From Nipponacmea schrenckii (lineage: Eukaryota > Mollusca > Gastropoda > Lottiidae), in NCBI GenBank assembly GCA_030562195.1, contig CM060202.1:26212317-26276316 (forward strand): 64,000 nt of DNA, written 5' to 3'. Under the pieces are notes generated by a model. The model saw only the letters and a list, made by a program, of their open reading frames with translations, ran no database searches and was not told the origin of the DNA. The position numbers were made by a program, and so were the translations under genes. Positions 52,901 to 63,739 of this stretch are shown one piece after another (position 1 is the stretch's first letter; every line of letters starts with the position of its first letter).

Positions 52901-55900
52901 TTTTTGTATTTATGTTACAGCTAGAAGATGATGTTTATTGTATTTATGTTTATTGTATTTATGTTACAGCCAGAAGATTATGTTTATTGTTAATATTTAT
53001 GTTCACATTATTTATGTTACAGCCAGAAGATTATGTTTATTGTTAATATTTATGTTTTTTGTATTTATGTTACAGCTAGAAGATGATGTTTATTGTATTT
53101 ATGTTTATTGTATTTATGTTTATTGTATTTATGTTTACAACCAGAAGAAGATGTTTATTGTTAATATTTATATTTATTGTTTATATTTATGTTCATTGTA
53201 TTTGGTTACAGCTAGAAGATGATGTTTATTGTTAATATTTATGTTACAGCTAGAAGATGATGTTTATTGTTAATTTTTATGTTACAGCTAGAAGATGATG
53301 TTTATTTTAATATTTATGTTACAGCAGAAGAGATGTTTATTGTTAATATTTATTTTATTGTTTATATTTTGTTCATTGTATTTGGTTACAGCTAAAGATG
53401 ATGTTTATTGTTGATATTTATGTTACAGCTAGAAGATGATGTCATCAGTAAACCAGGTTATTTATCTGTTATTAAATCATTTACATATCAACAGAAAGAT
53501 GCAAACTGGTTACTGTTAGAGTTTTCTTCTCTTGGTTTTATTGGTGAGTGTCTTGCCTTTTATAGTTAACTGACCAATTTTGAAGGATGAGAGGCTTATT
53601 TGACCTGTGTTAGGGATTGAAAGCCTACACTAGATAACAAGACAATTTCCTCTTAAATACTCCCAAGAATCAATACAGACCCAGCTCCAAAGTTACTCTT
53701 TATCAAAATATAAAGAAGCAATTTCAGTCTATCAAGGATAATTAGGTTTATGAAGGATCTTTTCTACCAGCTGGTCCTTGTTAAAACCTCTTGTTATTGA
53801 TCTTACAAGGATAACACTTAGGTTCACAAAGGATCCTACCTACCAGCTGGTCTTTGTTCAAACCTTTTATTATTGATCTTACAAGGATAATAAGTAAGAT
53901 TCACTAAGGATCCTTTCTACCAGCTGATCCTTGGTCAAACCTCTTGTTATTGATCTTACAAGGATAACAATTTAGGTTCACAAAGGATCCTACCTACCAG
54001 CTGGTCAAACCTCTTGGTATTGATCTTACAAGGATGACATCTAAGGTTTAGGAAGGATCCTCTCTACCAGCTGGTCAAACCTCTTGTTATTGATCTTACA
54101 AGGATAATAACTTAGGTTCACAAAGGATCCTACCTACCAGCTGGTCAAACCTCTTGTTATTGATCTTACAAGGATAACAATTTAGGTTCACAAAGGATCC
54201 TACCTACCAGCTGGTCAAACCTCTTGGTATGATCTTACAAGGATGACATCTTAGGGTTAGGAAGGATCCTCTTTACCAGCTGGTCAAAACTTGTGTCCGA
54301 GTTTTCTAAAAAAAAAAGAGGAAAAGACCACCCCATTTCTCTCAATGGTACTATTTATATCTTTCCAAAAAACAATACAAAACAAGTTCCAAAGCTATCC
54401 TATAGCAAAGAAGAAAGAAACATTGATCTTTCAAGGATCCATGGTCAAACACTTGGCTGTGTTCTGTGAAAAGTTGTAATTTTCTATTTTGTAGGTAAAT
54501 TATTCAGGTCAGCTGATTTACCAATGGTTGTTGAATTTTTTTTAATGTTTTACTGTGATAAGCCCATTGATTGGCTGTTGGATCATTTAATTCATGTTAA
54601 AGTTTGTAATCCAGAGAAAAATGCTGTAAGTTTGGGTCTTGAATATATGTAAATAATATTCAGAAGTACTAGAAAAATAGTGTTCTTATTTTAAGATTCT
54701 ATCTACTCCCAATTGCATTTAAAGATAATGTCATTTAAGGATAATACTAGAAATGTAAGAAAGGAACATAATCCCTTCAAATATGCTTCTAACTGAAAAT
54801 ATTTGAAATCCAAGCTAATTATATAAATGACATTAAAATAACAAGTAAAATGGATATCCCTGGCTAAAGTGTTTTAGTATGAGACAAGCAAACAATAATA
54901 CATATGATGTTGCTTTGTGAGAAAAGCAGAAAAGTGTAAGAAAAGCACATAATCCTACAAATATGGTTCATACTAAAACTGTTTTCAATCCAGTTATGTT
55001 ATGTTATAGTATTTAGAAGTATTACAAGTGTAGGAAAAGCACAAAATTACTTTAATATCCTTCTAACTGTTTATAAACCTGAGATAAATGCTGTAAGTTA
55101 TTAGTTTTCTTTGGCTTTAAGGGGTACAAAAATCGCATAATTCCGTCAAATACGCTCCTTACTAAAACATGTTGTATATCAAGCCAATAAGTAATACATG
55201 GTTGTTTTCTTGCAGGATCACTGTCGTAGAATGGTGATGGGAATGAGAAAGCGTTTTAAACCGTCCTTATTTCAACACATCGGACTAAAATCATCTTTAG
55301 ATGGGAAAATACAAAAACTTAAGGTTAGTAATTTCTGAAATTGGTTGTCCGTAGTGACCTAACTTAAAATACAATAAATGCATATATTTCATTGGATTTT
55401 ACATCAGTCAAAGCCAATCAAAGCCCTTGACTGAACAGCATGGCTTGGTTTAACACCAAAGATTGGCTCTGTTTGATCCAATCAAAAATGAATTTACAAA
55501 CTTCAGTGATACAACAGGAAAGAAGCTAATACAGTCAAGGTATAAGACGAAGTTGATAATGGTAATAACTTGACATTGTGAAATACACGGAATGTGGCTA
55601 ATGCAGTCAAGGTATAAGACAAATTTGGTAATAACTCGACATTGTGAAAATATGACAAACTTATAAACTGGATTTTGATTTTATTCTAGGATCGTGCCTT
55701 TGGTAAAAATGGTTTGTACAGAGCCCATGTTAATCCTCCTGCCAAACTAGCAACCTCATTAAAAACTTACTTAACTTATACTCTTGTGAAAGCGTATGTT
55801 GGTGAGACATTTTTCTGGGCGACATCACCCACAGACGGTGACATCATCGACTTTATTTTAACTCCACCTCAACATGTAGAAAAGTAAGTCAAAGAATGAT

Positions 55901-57292
55901 TTTTTGAACGGCTGAAATGTTGACAAGAGAATTTTCATATAAAATCATCAGTTGGATTGACGAAGATGGAAGGGACATTTAAAAAGCATCATGTCTCTTG
56001 AATAGGAAAATGCCCTGTGTGCTATAGGTTGCACACATTAAAGATTGTGTGACAAGCGACAATTTCCCTCATTGCACATTGCATGGTGTGTCCTTTCTTC
56101 ATTAACTAAGTAAGGACATAATTGTTATAATTTCTTTATTATTATTTTGAACTGTTGCAACAGGCTATGTATTTTAGTCATATTCTTTGATACATGGATT
56201 TTAATGAACAAAATGGGACAAAATTTCCCTCATTGCACACTGCATGGATCAGAAAAGTACGGCACAGATCTATACTTTATTTTATTTTTATTTCTAGAAT
56301 TATTTTTCGCTCTGGAAATAACGAGCATTCATCAGATATCTTCCAAGATGCATCTCTACAAGTGTTATTCGAGGAAGAGTTTGACGCTAAAGTGGACGCC
56401 AGTCTTCCCATAGACCCTGGAACTAAAACTGTAGAGAAAAATTATATTATGATAGCATTATTTGATAAAGAAGGACATGCAGAAAAAACTTTACCCACGT
56501 CTGTGGGAAAGATTAAAACTATACGTATTCAGTTCCATAAAAATAGTGAAAATTGGTTGGTGATTAGTGAGGTAGGATGTTTTCTATTGTAAATTAAATA
56601 AACTATTTTACATTGGTCAGAATTAGGTCAATTAAAGAATAAGGTCTGATGCACAATTTGTCTAAAAACACACAAGTACATGTGATCTGGAAGAGCATAA
56701 TAGATCCACTGCACATTGGACTCATTACAATATGATTTTACACATCAAAATATTGATTGATAATCAAAGCAGACCTACATTGTAATGGACCCGCTGCTAA
56801 GACTTGCAAATATAAACCTTATTGAAACGTTGTTTTTGAGACACTAAAAGCTAGGTTCGTAAAGCTAGTCATCCATTGATAAGATGGTGACGACTTATGA
56901 ATGAATAGTCTATTATCGTCATGAAACACTTGAGCAGCTAAAAAATTTGCTTTAAACTGCCCTCTCAAAACTTTCTGAAGTTAGATTAGAAGGGAGAAAG
57001 AGGCGTGGCCATTTTACAGTAGTGAGGTATTGCTACTTTCATTTGCATTTTGAGCCTCATTCTAGATCCAATATGGCTGATTCATGAAGAAGGTTTATAA
57101 TTGCCAAAAGAGAGATGTCAAAGTGAAAGTAAAATGCGGGTCTCTTTTTTGAAAGGACTTCAAATCTATATTGATTGTTACAAGTTCTAATTGATAAACA
57201 CAATTTAGATTTATATTTGAAATCTAAATATTGACAAATTGTCCTTTTTTCTGTTTTAGATCATGATCAAGCAAAGAGAAGTACCAGCCTAG
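40944..57292 (+). CDS. MGAT4: GnT-IV: alpha-1,3-mannosyl-glycoprotein 4-beta-N-acetylglucosaminyltransferase (5' end missing)
   Basis: Twelve exons: 40944-41106, 45605-45774, 47518-47651, 48597-48646, 49000-49113, 49606-49681, 53429-53543, 54495-54625, 55216-55323, 55690-55883, 56298-56571, 57260-57292 (TAG). All phases fit, giving about 520 residues (human MGAT4A 535). GnT-IV adds the beta-1,4 GlcNAc branch to the alpha-1,3 mannose arm of complex N-glycans in the Golgi. Visible: stem coiled coil ([20 protein letters not shown]), [50 protein letters not shown], the acidic LEDDV motif, [34 protein letters not shown], and the C-terminal beta-sandwich region after HVNPPA. Exon 1 enters at phase 1, so an upstream exon with the membrane anchor is expected. 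Alternatively the frame open from ATG 40901 supplies [15 protein letters not shown], a rather short hydrophobic start. Introns are loaded with tandem repeats. Confidence 0.95.
42005..42500. repeat. Approximately 45/60-bp minisatellite in MGAT4 intron 1
   Basis: About ten units of taataccttgactacaatag plus ccacctttcttgtatcttat, some extended by cttcacaatgtcttagtc. The extended form contains the dispersed cttcacaatgtc motif. Confidence 0.92.
43525..44238. mobile_element. Non-autonomous Tc1/mariner-pogo-like element with TA target duplication
   Basis: TA-CAGTGAAAACGTAATCTCGA at the left and TCGAGATTACAAGGTTTCACTG-TA at the right. Internal tctcgaattcgataagtcga strings are typical of pogo/Tigger-type elements of invertebrates. 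About 710 bp, no transposase. In MGAT4 intron 1. Confidence 0.8.
44920..45266. mobile_element. TTAA-flanked palindromic MITE (347 bp)
   Basis: Starts TTAAAGGGTTAGTAGGTCTT and ends AGACCTATTATCCCTTTAA. The halves are near-complementary throughout (ggaatgaacataaaatttta / aattttatgttcattt). The clearest member of the family with copies at 12670, 18690 and 32191. In MGAT4 intron 1. Confidence 0.88.
45825..46565. repeat. 23-bp minisatellite (gaagtgggttgagaccattacct)
   Basis: About 31 units, many identical, starting 50 bp after the MGAT4 exon 45605-45774. Two sub-types (ttacttgaa / ttacctgaa) occur in blocks. Non-coding. Confidence 0.96.
46566..47420. repeat. Degenerate approximately 150-bp tandem repeat
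   Basis: Five to six diverged units: gcaatagaagctacaatttt, then tggattttgatgaaacttgg, tgagcattggaattgataag, tttgacgatttttcgat and gagttattgcccttgacata. Copies decay toward 47400, just before the exon at 47518. Confidence 0.88.
47930..48420 (+). repeat. Approximately 70-bp tandem repeat, forward array (MGAT4 intron 3)
   Basis: About seven units: gaacctaagttgttatcctt, gtaaaatcaatgccaagagg, tttgaccaaggaccaactgg, tagaaaggatcct. The same repeat occurs in reverse complement at 53735-54290, and a single diverged copy at about 26275-26350. Confidence 0.93.
48689..48969 (+). mobile_element. 500-bp TTAA element, 3' part
   Basis: Matches the last 280 bp of 15723-16222 (from cgtcgtgcaatagcg) and ends gtgcccctttaa. 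The terminus lies 30 bp before the MGAT4 exon at 49000, so the polypyrimidine tract is native but the branch-point region may be transposon-derived. Confidence 0.85.
49300..49498 (+). mobile_element. LINE 3' end (CR1/L2-like)
   Basis: Reads [20 protein letters not shown], then AFKKLLFS and a stop at 49403. The W-N-x-L-P ... F-K-x-x-L pattern is the standard reverse-transcriptase protein terminus of these retrotransposons. It is followed by a short UTR and a (att)n tail at about 49478-49493. Confidence 0.8.
49905..50110. repeat. 25-bp minisatellite, first block
   Basis: About eight units of gtcaatcattgtggttttgt plus acaaa. Separated from the second block by about 400 bp of other sequence. Confidence 0.95.
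50505..51118. repeat. 25-bp minisatellite, second block
   Basis: About 24 units of the same 25-mer with a few point changes (taatcatt, gttgtttcg) and one 3-bp insertion. Open frames ([16 protein letters not shown]) are artefacts of this array. Confidence 0.96.
51430..51870. repeat. AT-rich irregular repeat
   Basis: Low-complexity mixture of atatttatgttaaatattta and gtttataattatgttcaata motifs without a fixed unit length. Confidence 0.8.
52080..53420 (+). repeat. Tandem array of 3' splice-site/exon-start copies (MGAT4 intron 6)
   Basis: About 25 units of 50-56 bp, each containing tttatgttacag, ctagaagatgatgt and then ttattgttaatatttatg. The first part copies the acceptor and first 14 bases of the next MGAT4 exon (53429: ctagaagatgatgtcatc). 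In the exon's frame each unit reads L-E-D-D-V-Y-C-stop. Variants begin ccagaagattatg. The array reaches the genuine acceptor itself. Confidence 0.95.
53735..54290 (-). repeat. Approximately 70-bp tandem repeat, inverted array (MGAT4 intron 7)
   Basis: About eight units: aggatcctttctaccagctg, gtccttggtcaaacctcttg, ttattgatcttacaaggata, acaatttaggttcaca. In reverse complement each unit matches the array at 47930-48420 at roughly 90%. Confidence 0.93.
54690..55200. repeat. Degenerate approximately 125-bp repeat in MGAT4 intron 8
   Basis: Four diverged copies with gtaagaaaagcacataatcc, then tcaaatatgcttctaactga and an aatccaagcc-like end. It ends just before the acceptor at 55215. Confidence 0.7.
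55995..56245 (+). mobile_element. SINE 3' fragments
   Basis: Near 56012 gtgtgctataggttgcacac and ttaaagattg, then at 56065-56105 ccctcattgcacattgcatg; another cattgcacactgcatgg lies near 56229. In MGAT4 intron 10. Confidence 0.6.
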
Positions 57293-60154
57293 AGTCTATT
57301 ATACTAACAAGGTCTCAACATACAGACTTCATATAATTTATATAAATTAATTTCTATATGAACATATTAGAACTTTCAGCATATTTAGCATTTATTTTGG
57401 CTATGTATTCCACCTTGATGATAGTCCAAAACATCTGCCTCTATTCCAGCCTATGATAGCTATTTTCACTCTTCATTAGCCCATGAGGTGCATATATGTC
57501 AGACATTTTGTTTAATTTAGTTAATTTTCATTTAAGCTATTTTTAACTATGTGTATCACCTTGAAAAATGGCATATGAAATGGCAATGAGTTAACCTACA
57601 ATCAAAACAATTGACTTGTGAGTTGCCTTTTGAACTTAAGGCATTTTTCATTATTCACAACCATGTACCTGTGTGGTGTCAAGCAACCTTAAATTTCAGT
57701 GCCAAATCTGAGAATTCGTTAGCTGGTAGTGCCAATCACAACCCTATACTTACAATTATGAAATCATGGCTTGCAGGATAATCCCACTTTTAACAGTTTG
57801 TTTTGATATCTACTTGCTTGAACACGATTTTAATAAAAAACATAGCCAGATTAAGATGCAGACAAAAAAAAGGAAAAAAATTGATTTTAACTTTGTCTTT
57901 TTCTTAAAAGCTTTACTTAAGATGAGGTTATTGTTCTAGTCATTTGATTGGTCCATCACTAAAATTAATTTTAAATTTTGTTTTGTTATCCAATCAGATT
58001 ACTGTATATCTTAGAATCTGAATTTTAGTTAAGCTAAGTCCTGGTCTTCCATATAGAAATATGAGTAAATTGATTTTGGGTAAAAGTTTTTGATGTTAAA
58101 AAAAACACTAAATCATTTTTAAGGCAGCTTGTTTGTCTTTTTAACATCTTCACAATGTCCGATAAACAAACTCTGTCTTATACCTTGATGTTATTAGACA
58201 ATTTTGTCAGTTGTATTGCAGCTTTAGAGATAAGGTTTATTTCCTTTTTGAGAAAGCCAAATAAAAGGCTTTTAAATACAAAATATGGCGTCTATGAATC
58301 CCTAGTTTCATGGGTAGCCATATTGTTTACAATCTTTATCTCAGAGATTTTGATTGGCTATAAACGCTTACGTACACTCCACAAAATTCTTTGATACCGG
58401 AACTTAACGAAAGGGGCCATTTTGTTTAGTCTTTTATGCTGGAGATTCTGATTGGCTTAAAAGTTGCATTTGCAAATGAACCTGATACAAGAAAAGTGTT
58501 TAATGACATCAAGGTATTAGACAGAGTTTGTTATACTTTAACATTGTGAAGATGTCTTTTTATGTGCCTTAGAACGTTGATTGTTTATAGTGTAAATATC
58601 ATATTTTAATATATCCGTAAATATCATCACTATCAAACATAACAATGTATTGTTCTTACATGAAAATAACACACGAAGTAGTTTACAATCATTTTGAATC
58701 TAAACCTCGGCTTAATGAGTCGAATTTTGAATAATGGATGAGATATTTCAACCCAACCTTCAAATCACATGTTGAGGTTTCGAAATGGCTTTAAATCTGA
58801 TCATTTTATTATAGCCATTTTATAAATGTGACATATTAAATCAAGCGAGTTATTCAAAATGGCATTGAACTGTGCTCTTGTGTTTTTATTCCATGTAAGA
58901 ACCATATGTTATTTTGTTTGCATCTTTTTTATGCAATTGTAAATATATTTTCATGCAAACACCCTAATAGGGCCACAAATCTGTTTTTATTCTTAGCTGA
59001 AATTTTACTCAAATTTGAAGACGCTTACTGATTGTATCAAAAAATTATCTCAGTCTATTCCTTAAAGCACAATGTTTCTTCAAATTATACTTCAAATTAT
59101 ATCATTTCATGATACAAGGAGCATTATGAATTTTAGTAAAAACTTAGCTGGGTATACAAATTGATTTGTGGCCCTGTGGACTTCTGATTAGACTGTATTT
59201 GCCAGTCATGTCTGATTAATCTTCTCTACATGTGTGAAAAGGATTTGGTCAATGAGAATCTTGTTGGCAGGATCCCTGTGAACTTAATGTTTTCTGTGTA
59301 AAATATAGTTTCCTAGTGTATTTAAGTCAATTGTTGGTTTGTTTGACAAAGGAGTTTTTAAGAGATAGGTTCGCCATCCGTTTGACCAATCATACCTTAG
59401 TCTCAGAAATGGAAACTTTTTAGCTTATCAGCGACAGTGTTCACAGCTCACTGTCAAAATTTAAGCCTCAATATCCATGTGTGTTTAGAATTATCTGTGA
59501 TTGGAAGTTAAAATGATGACTCGCCATTTCTTAAGACTTTACAATGTAAAGAAAAGACACATTTTGAAAGTAGAATTCATTGTTAAAGGTCTGCGTTTGC
59601 AGTACAAGTATTTCTGAAGACTATTTACATACAAGACCTGAAACAACTCCTCCCTGAAAATGTTGAACCATGACCTTTTGAGATGTTGAAATGAACTCGC
59701 ATTTTGTAATTTATATCACATTAAAGGGAGGTAATCATCTATCTTAAATCATGTAATTTTTAAAACTTTGACGGAGTGAAATTTAAAATGAAAGTTGCAT
59801 ATCATAAAGGAATATCATTTATTGAAGAAAAATATTAATAGATTTAATTTATATATCTACAGATGATAGCATCAATTTGCATCATTATCATATTTAATCA
59901 CATGTCTTTGGTTTGGCAATTTCACGAAAACTAAGCATTTTGTGATGGCACAATATGGACAGATAATCAGGAAATGCTTGGTTTTAATGGAATAATGCTA
60001 TCAGTCTATGACATACATCTAAAATTTAGATGACCTGTATCTCTTTTTAGAATATAAGTATCTATTTCGTTTCTATATCTCTTTGTAATTGAAGCATTGA
60101 GTAATGTATATCTGTATACCTGTATATCCACCTGTCTCTGTCCTTTCAGTATTA
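57293..60154. other. MGAT4 3' flank, no gene seen
   Basis: AT-rich. A poly(A) signal candidate AATAAA is at 57832-57837, 540 nt after the stop. A MITE of the attggt/ttatccaatcag type is at about 57900-58040 (relative of 62969-63131). Copies of the dispersed caaggtattagac / cattgtgaagatg repeat occur near 58150 and 58508. About 59350-59690 is a diverged relative of the 500-bp TTAA element. Confidence 0.55.
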
Positions 60155-62030
60155 CCATACTAATATTCTATAAAGCCAAAGTTTGTTGACGGTTTAAAAG
60201 TGAGAAAATAAGATATACAATGTCATGTGTTATATAACTAATATTCTATAAAGCCAAAGCTTGTTGATGGTTTAAAAGTGAGAAAATAAGATATACAATT
60301 TCATGTGTTATATAACCAATATTCTATAAAGCCAAAGCTTGTTGATGGTTTAAAAGAGAGAAAATAAGATATACAATTTCATGTGTTATATAACCAATAT
60401 TCTATAAAGCCAAAGTTTGTTGATGGTTTAAAAGAGAGAAAATAAGATATACAATTTCATGTGTTATATAACCAATATTCTATAAAGCCAAAGCTTGTTG
60501 ATGGTTTAAAAGTGAGAAAATAAGATATACAATGTCATGTGTTATATAACTAATATTCTATAAAGCCAAAGCTTGTTGATGGTTTAAAAGTGAGAAAATA
60601 AGATATACAATTTCATGTGTTATATAACCAATATTCTATAAAGCCAAAGCTTGTTGAAGGTTTAAAAGAGAGAAAATAAGATATACAATGTCATGTGTTA
60701 TATAACTAATATTCTATAAAGCCTAAGCTTGTTGATGGTTTAAAAGTGAGAAAATAAGATATACAATTTCATGTGTTATATAACTAATATTCTATAAAGC
60801 CAAAGCTTGTTGACGGTTTAAAAGAGAGAAAATAAGATAAACAATGTCATGTATTATATAACTAATATTCTATAAAGCCAAAGCTTGTTGATGGTTTAAA
60901 AGAGAGAAAATAAGATATACAATTTCATGTGTTATATAACCAATATTCTATAAAGCCAAAGTTTGTTGATGGTTTAAAAGAGAGAAAATAAGATATACAA
61001 TTTCATGTGTTATATAACCAATATTCTATAAAGCCAAAGCTTGTTGATGGTTTAAAAGTGAGAAAATAAGATATACAATGTCATGTGTTATATAACTAAT
61101 ATTCTATAAAGCCAAAGCTTGTTGATGGTTTAAAAGTGAGAAAATAAGATATACAATTTCATGTGTTATATAACCAATATTCTATAAAGCCAAAGCTTGT
61201 TGAAGGTTTAAAAGAGAGAAAATAAGATATACAATGTCATGTGTTATATAACTAATATTCTATAAAGCCAAAGCTTGTTGATGGTTTAAAAGTGAGAAAA
61301 TAAGATATACAATTTCATGTGTTATATAACCAATATTCTATAAAGCCAAAGCTTGTTGATGGTTTAAAAGAGAGAAAATAAGATATACAATTCATGTGTT
61401 ATATAACCAATATTCTATAAAGCCAAAGTTTGTTGATGGTTTAAAAGAGAGAAAATAAGATATACAATGTCATGTGTTATATAACCAATATTCTATAAAG
61501 CCAAAGTTTGTTGATGGTTTAAAAGTGAGAAAATAAGATATACAATTTCATGTGTTATATAACTAATATTCTATAAAGCCAAAGCTTGTTGATGGTTTAA
61601 AAGTGAGAAAATAAGATATACAATGCCATGTGTTATATAACTAATATTCTATAAAGCCAAAGCTTGTTGATGGTTTAAAAGTGAGAAAATAAGATAAACA
61701 ATGTCCTGTGTTATATAACTAATATTCTATAAAGCCAAAGCTTGTTGATGGTTTAAAAGTGAGAAAATAAGATAAACAATGTCATGTGTTATATAACCAA
61801 TATTCTATAAAGCCAAAGCTTGTTGATGGTTTAAAAGTGAGAAAATAAGATATACAATTTCATGTGTTATATAACCAATATTCTATAAAGCCAAAGCTTG
61901 TTGATGGTTTAAAAGAGAGAAAATAAGATAAACAATGTCATGTGTTATATAACCAATATTCTATAAAGCCAAAGCTTGTTGATGGTTTAAAAGAGAGAAA
62001 ATAAGATAAACAATGTCATGTATTATGTTT
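60155..62030. repeat. 77-78-bp satellite array
   Basis: About 24 units: taactaatattctataaagc, caaagcttgttgatggttta, aaagtgagaaaataagatat, acaatttcatgtgttata. Only a few sites vary (taac/taacc, gtgag/gagag, tttcatg/gtcatg), and the variant combinations recur in blocks, suggesting duplication of several units at once. Non-coding. Confidence 0.97.
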
Positions 62031-62649
62031 ATATGTAAGAAGATAAACAATGTCCTGTGTTATTTAAGCTACAGGATTTCTGATTAAAGAGCTTGTAAAG
62101 ATGTTTCCTAAATTTTGTATGTGAATGAGGAACACTGATAGAATCAATTTTACATTTCCAATCAGATTTCTGTAGTTTTACAAAAACATTGTAAAGAATT
62201 ATGTAACTAAATTTATTAGATTTGAAGAAGCAGAGGGCAGAAATAACAAAAAAACACGTCAATATTATAATATAACTCACTTCTTTAATAAATGAATAAT
62301 TTTTGATGAAACATTATGTACTTTGCTATTAAAGAAGTGAGTTGTACCCTAATATTTACATTTCTACTATCACTCCCTTCAATGAACTAGTTAAACAAAC
62401 TGGCGTTTATTTTCCAATAACTGTAGTTTTTCACTTGATACTATGACGTGATTGACGTTGTCAAGGCACCACATAATGACAAGACTGTTGATTTGTAGAA
62501 CTATATTGTTAGGGGCGGGGCGGGGCGGTGCTCTTGATTGACAGATATCGGTGACTTGAAGAAGCAACAACGGTTTCGGGTATTTTTTCCAATAAAAAAA
62601 TAGACAATTTTGAAGTATTTTATTCAAAAAAGATAGACCAATGTAAATA
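62031..62649. other. Spacer between satellite and palindrome
   Basis: No exon recognised. It contains a short inverted pair (gaagtgagttgtac near 62333 against tataactcacttcttt near 62271) and a GC-rich island ggggcggggcggggcggtg at 62513-62531, unusual for this window. Confidence 0.45.
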
Positions 62650-62811
62650 TAAGGAATGAATGTGGATCTTGTTAGCGTTATGGAGAAATAAACGCTGGTT
62701 TATCACGTGACAAGACGTACATGACCCGCTTCGTCGGGTCATTTATCTTGTCACGTGATAAACCGGCGTTTATTTACCCATAACGCTAACAAGATCCACA
62801 TTCATTCCTTA
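62650..62811. repeat. 162-bp near-perfect palindrome (foldback MITE)
   Basis: Arms of about 75 bp: taaggaatgaatgtggatct, gttagcgttatgg, tggtttatcacgtgacaaga and their complements, converging on atgacccg-cttcgt-cgggtcat. Only a few bases mismatch (agaaat/atttac). The arms include CACGTG. Confidence 0.9.
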
Positions 62812-62968
62812 AATATGGCCTTAGTGTTTCTTGTTGTAAATAGATTATGATAAGGAGAGCATTGTGTATCAGTTTATTGTTCATACAATTATATATCTTG
62901 TGAGTTATATACAGATATATTATAAAAAAATTGTTATTAGAGAATGCAGCACATTCAGTCAGGTTATC

Positions 62969-63131
62969 AGGGACCTTATTCTGGAAAACTTAACCTCAAA
63001 TGATTTTAATGTTCTGGTCATCTGATTGGTCAATCATTAAACTTGATTTAAATATAATTTGTTATCCAATCAGATAACTGTATTTTTAAAATCTTATTTT
63101 ATCTATGTTAAGTTTTTGAGAATAAGGCCCC
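62969..63131. mobile_element. Intact short MITE (gggccttattctc family)
   Basis: Left gggaccttattctggaaaac, right gttaagtttttgagaataag plus gcccc; 163 bp, inverted ends. Internal catctgattggtcaatcatt and ttatccaatcagataactg are shared with 15653-16440 and about 57900-58040. Confidence 0.75.
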
Positions 63132-63613
63132 TGTTTGTAGAGTTATTTTATTTTCGCACAGTTTACAATATATTTTATTTTAATGTACGCTTTTCTGTTA
63201 AATTTAGTTATTTGTTTTAATTTCGCAAAGCATGGTGCAATTTTAGCAGTTAACAGCTGATAAAGCTTGATTTCTGTTATCTATATCTCTTATTAGAATT
63301 AAAATCTGACACGTTCTTCCACTTCAATTTAATAACAAGATATGTAGGAATTTTAAATTGTAACATTGCAGTTAAGCGTTGACATAACCCCCAGTGAAAG
63401 AGTATTGTTGGTGCGATAAGTTTAACAAAAAAAATAATTATATAAAATGATAAGTAACGTAGTCATCCAAAATTTTGAGAATCTGAAGATCATGGTAGGA
63501 TTAGACTGTTGTTACTTCCAGAAGGATATAAATATATCTGACAGTTTACAGCCAGTCAGCCATTAAAGATGTTGAAAGTGACAATAGTTTTAATTTCCAC
63601 TGTACTTTTTTAG

Positions 63614-63739
63614 ATTGTAGAAGAACAGAATGTTAGATATCCGTTTTGTATAGTGATACAGGTAGCTACTATTGGGCTCAGTAAAACAAATATTGAGAGA
63701 ATTATGCCCTATTTATTATCTAATCTTGATAAATATAAG
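63614..63739 (+). CDS. Single internal exon of an unidentified gene
   Basis: 126 nt, open in phase 0 between a good acceptor (gtacttttttag) and donor (aag|gtaaat). It encodes IVEEQNVRYPFCIVIQVATI, then GLSKTNIERIMPYLLSNLDK and YK. The composition looks like a folded protein and is more GC-balanced than its surroundings. I do not recognise the family. Neighbouring exons would lie in the unsequenced right flank or in the preceding 6 kb, where none was found. The remaining 260 bp (63740-64000) show nothing else. Confidence 0.5.

Noticed and set aside
60155..62030. CRISPR-like regular repeats
   Set aside because: Units are contiguous and there are no unique spacers between conserved repeats; the surroundings are eukaryotic. 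The same applies to the arrays at 9545, 39670 and 45825.
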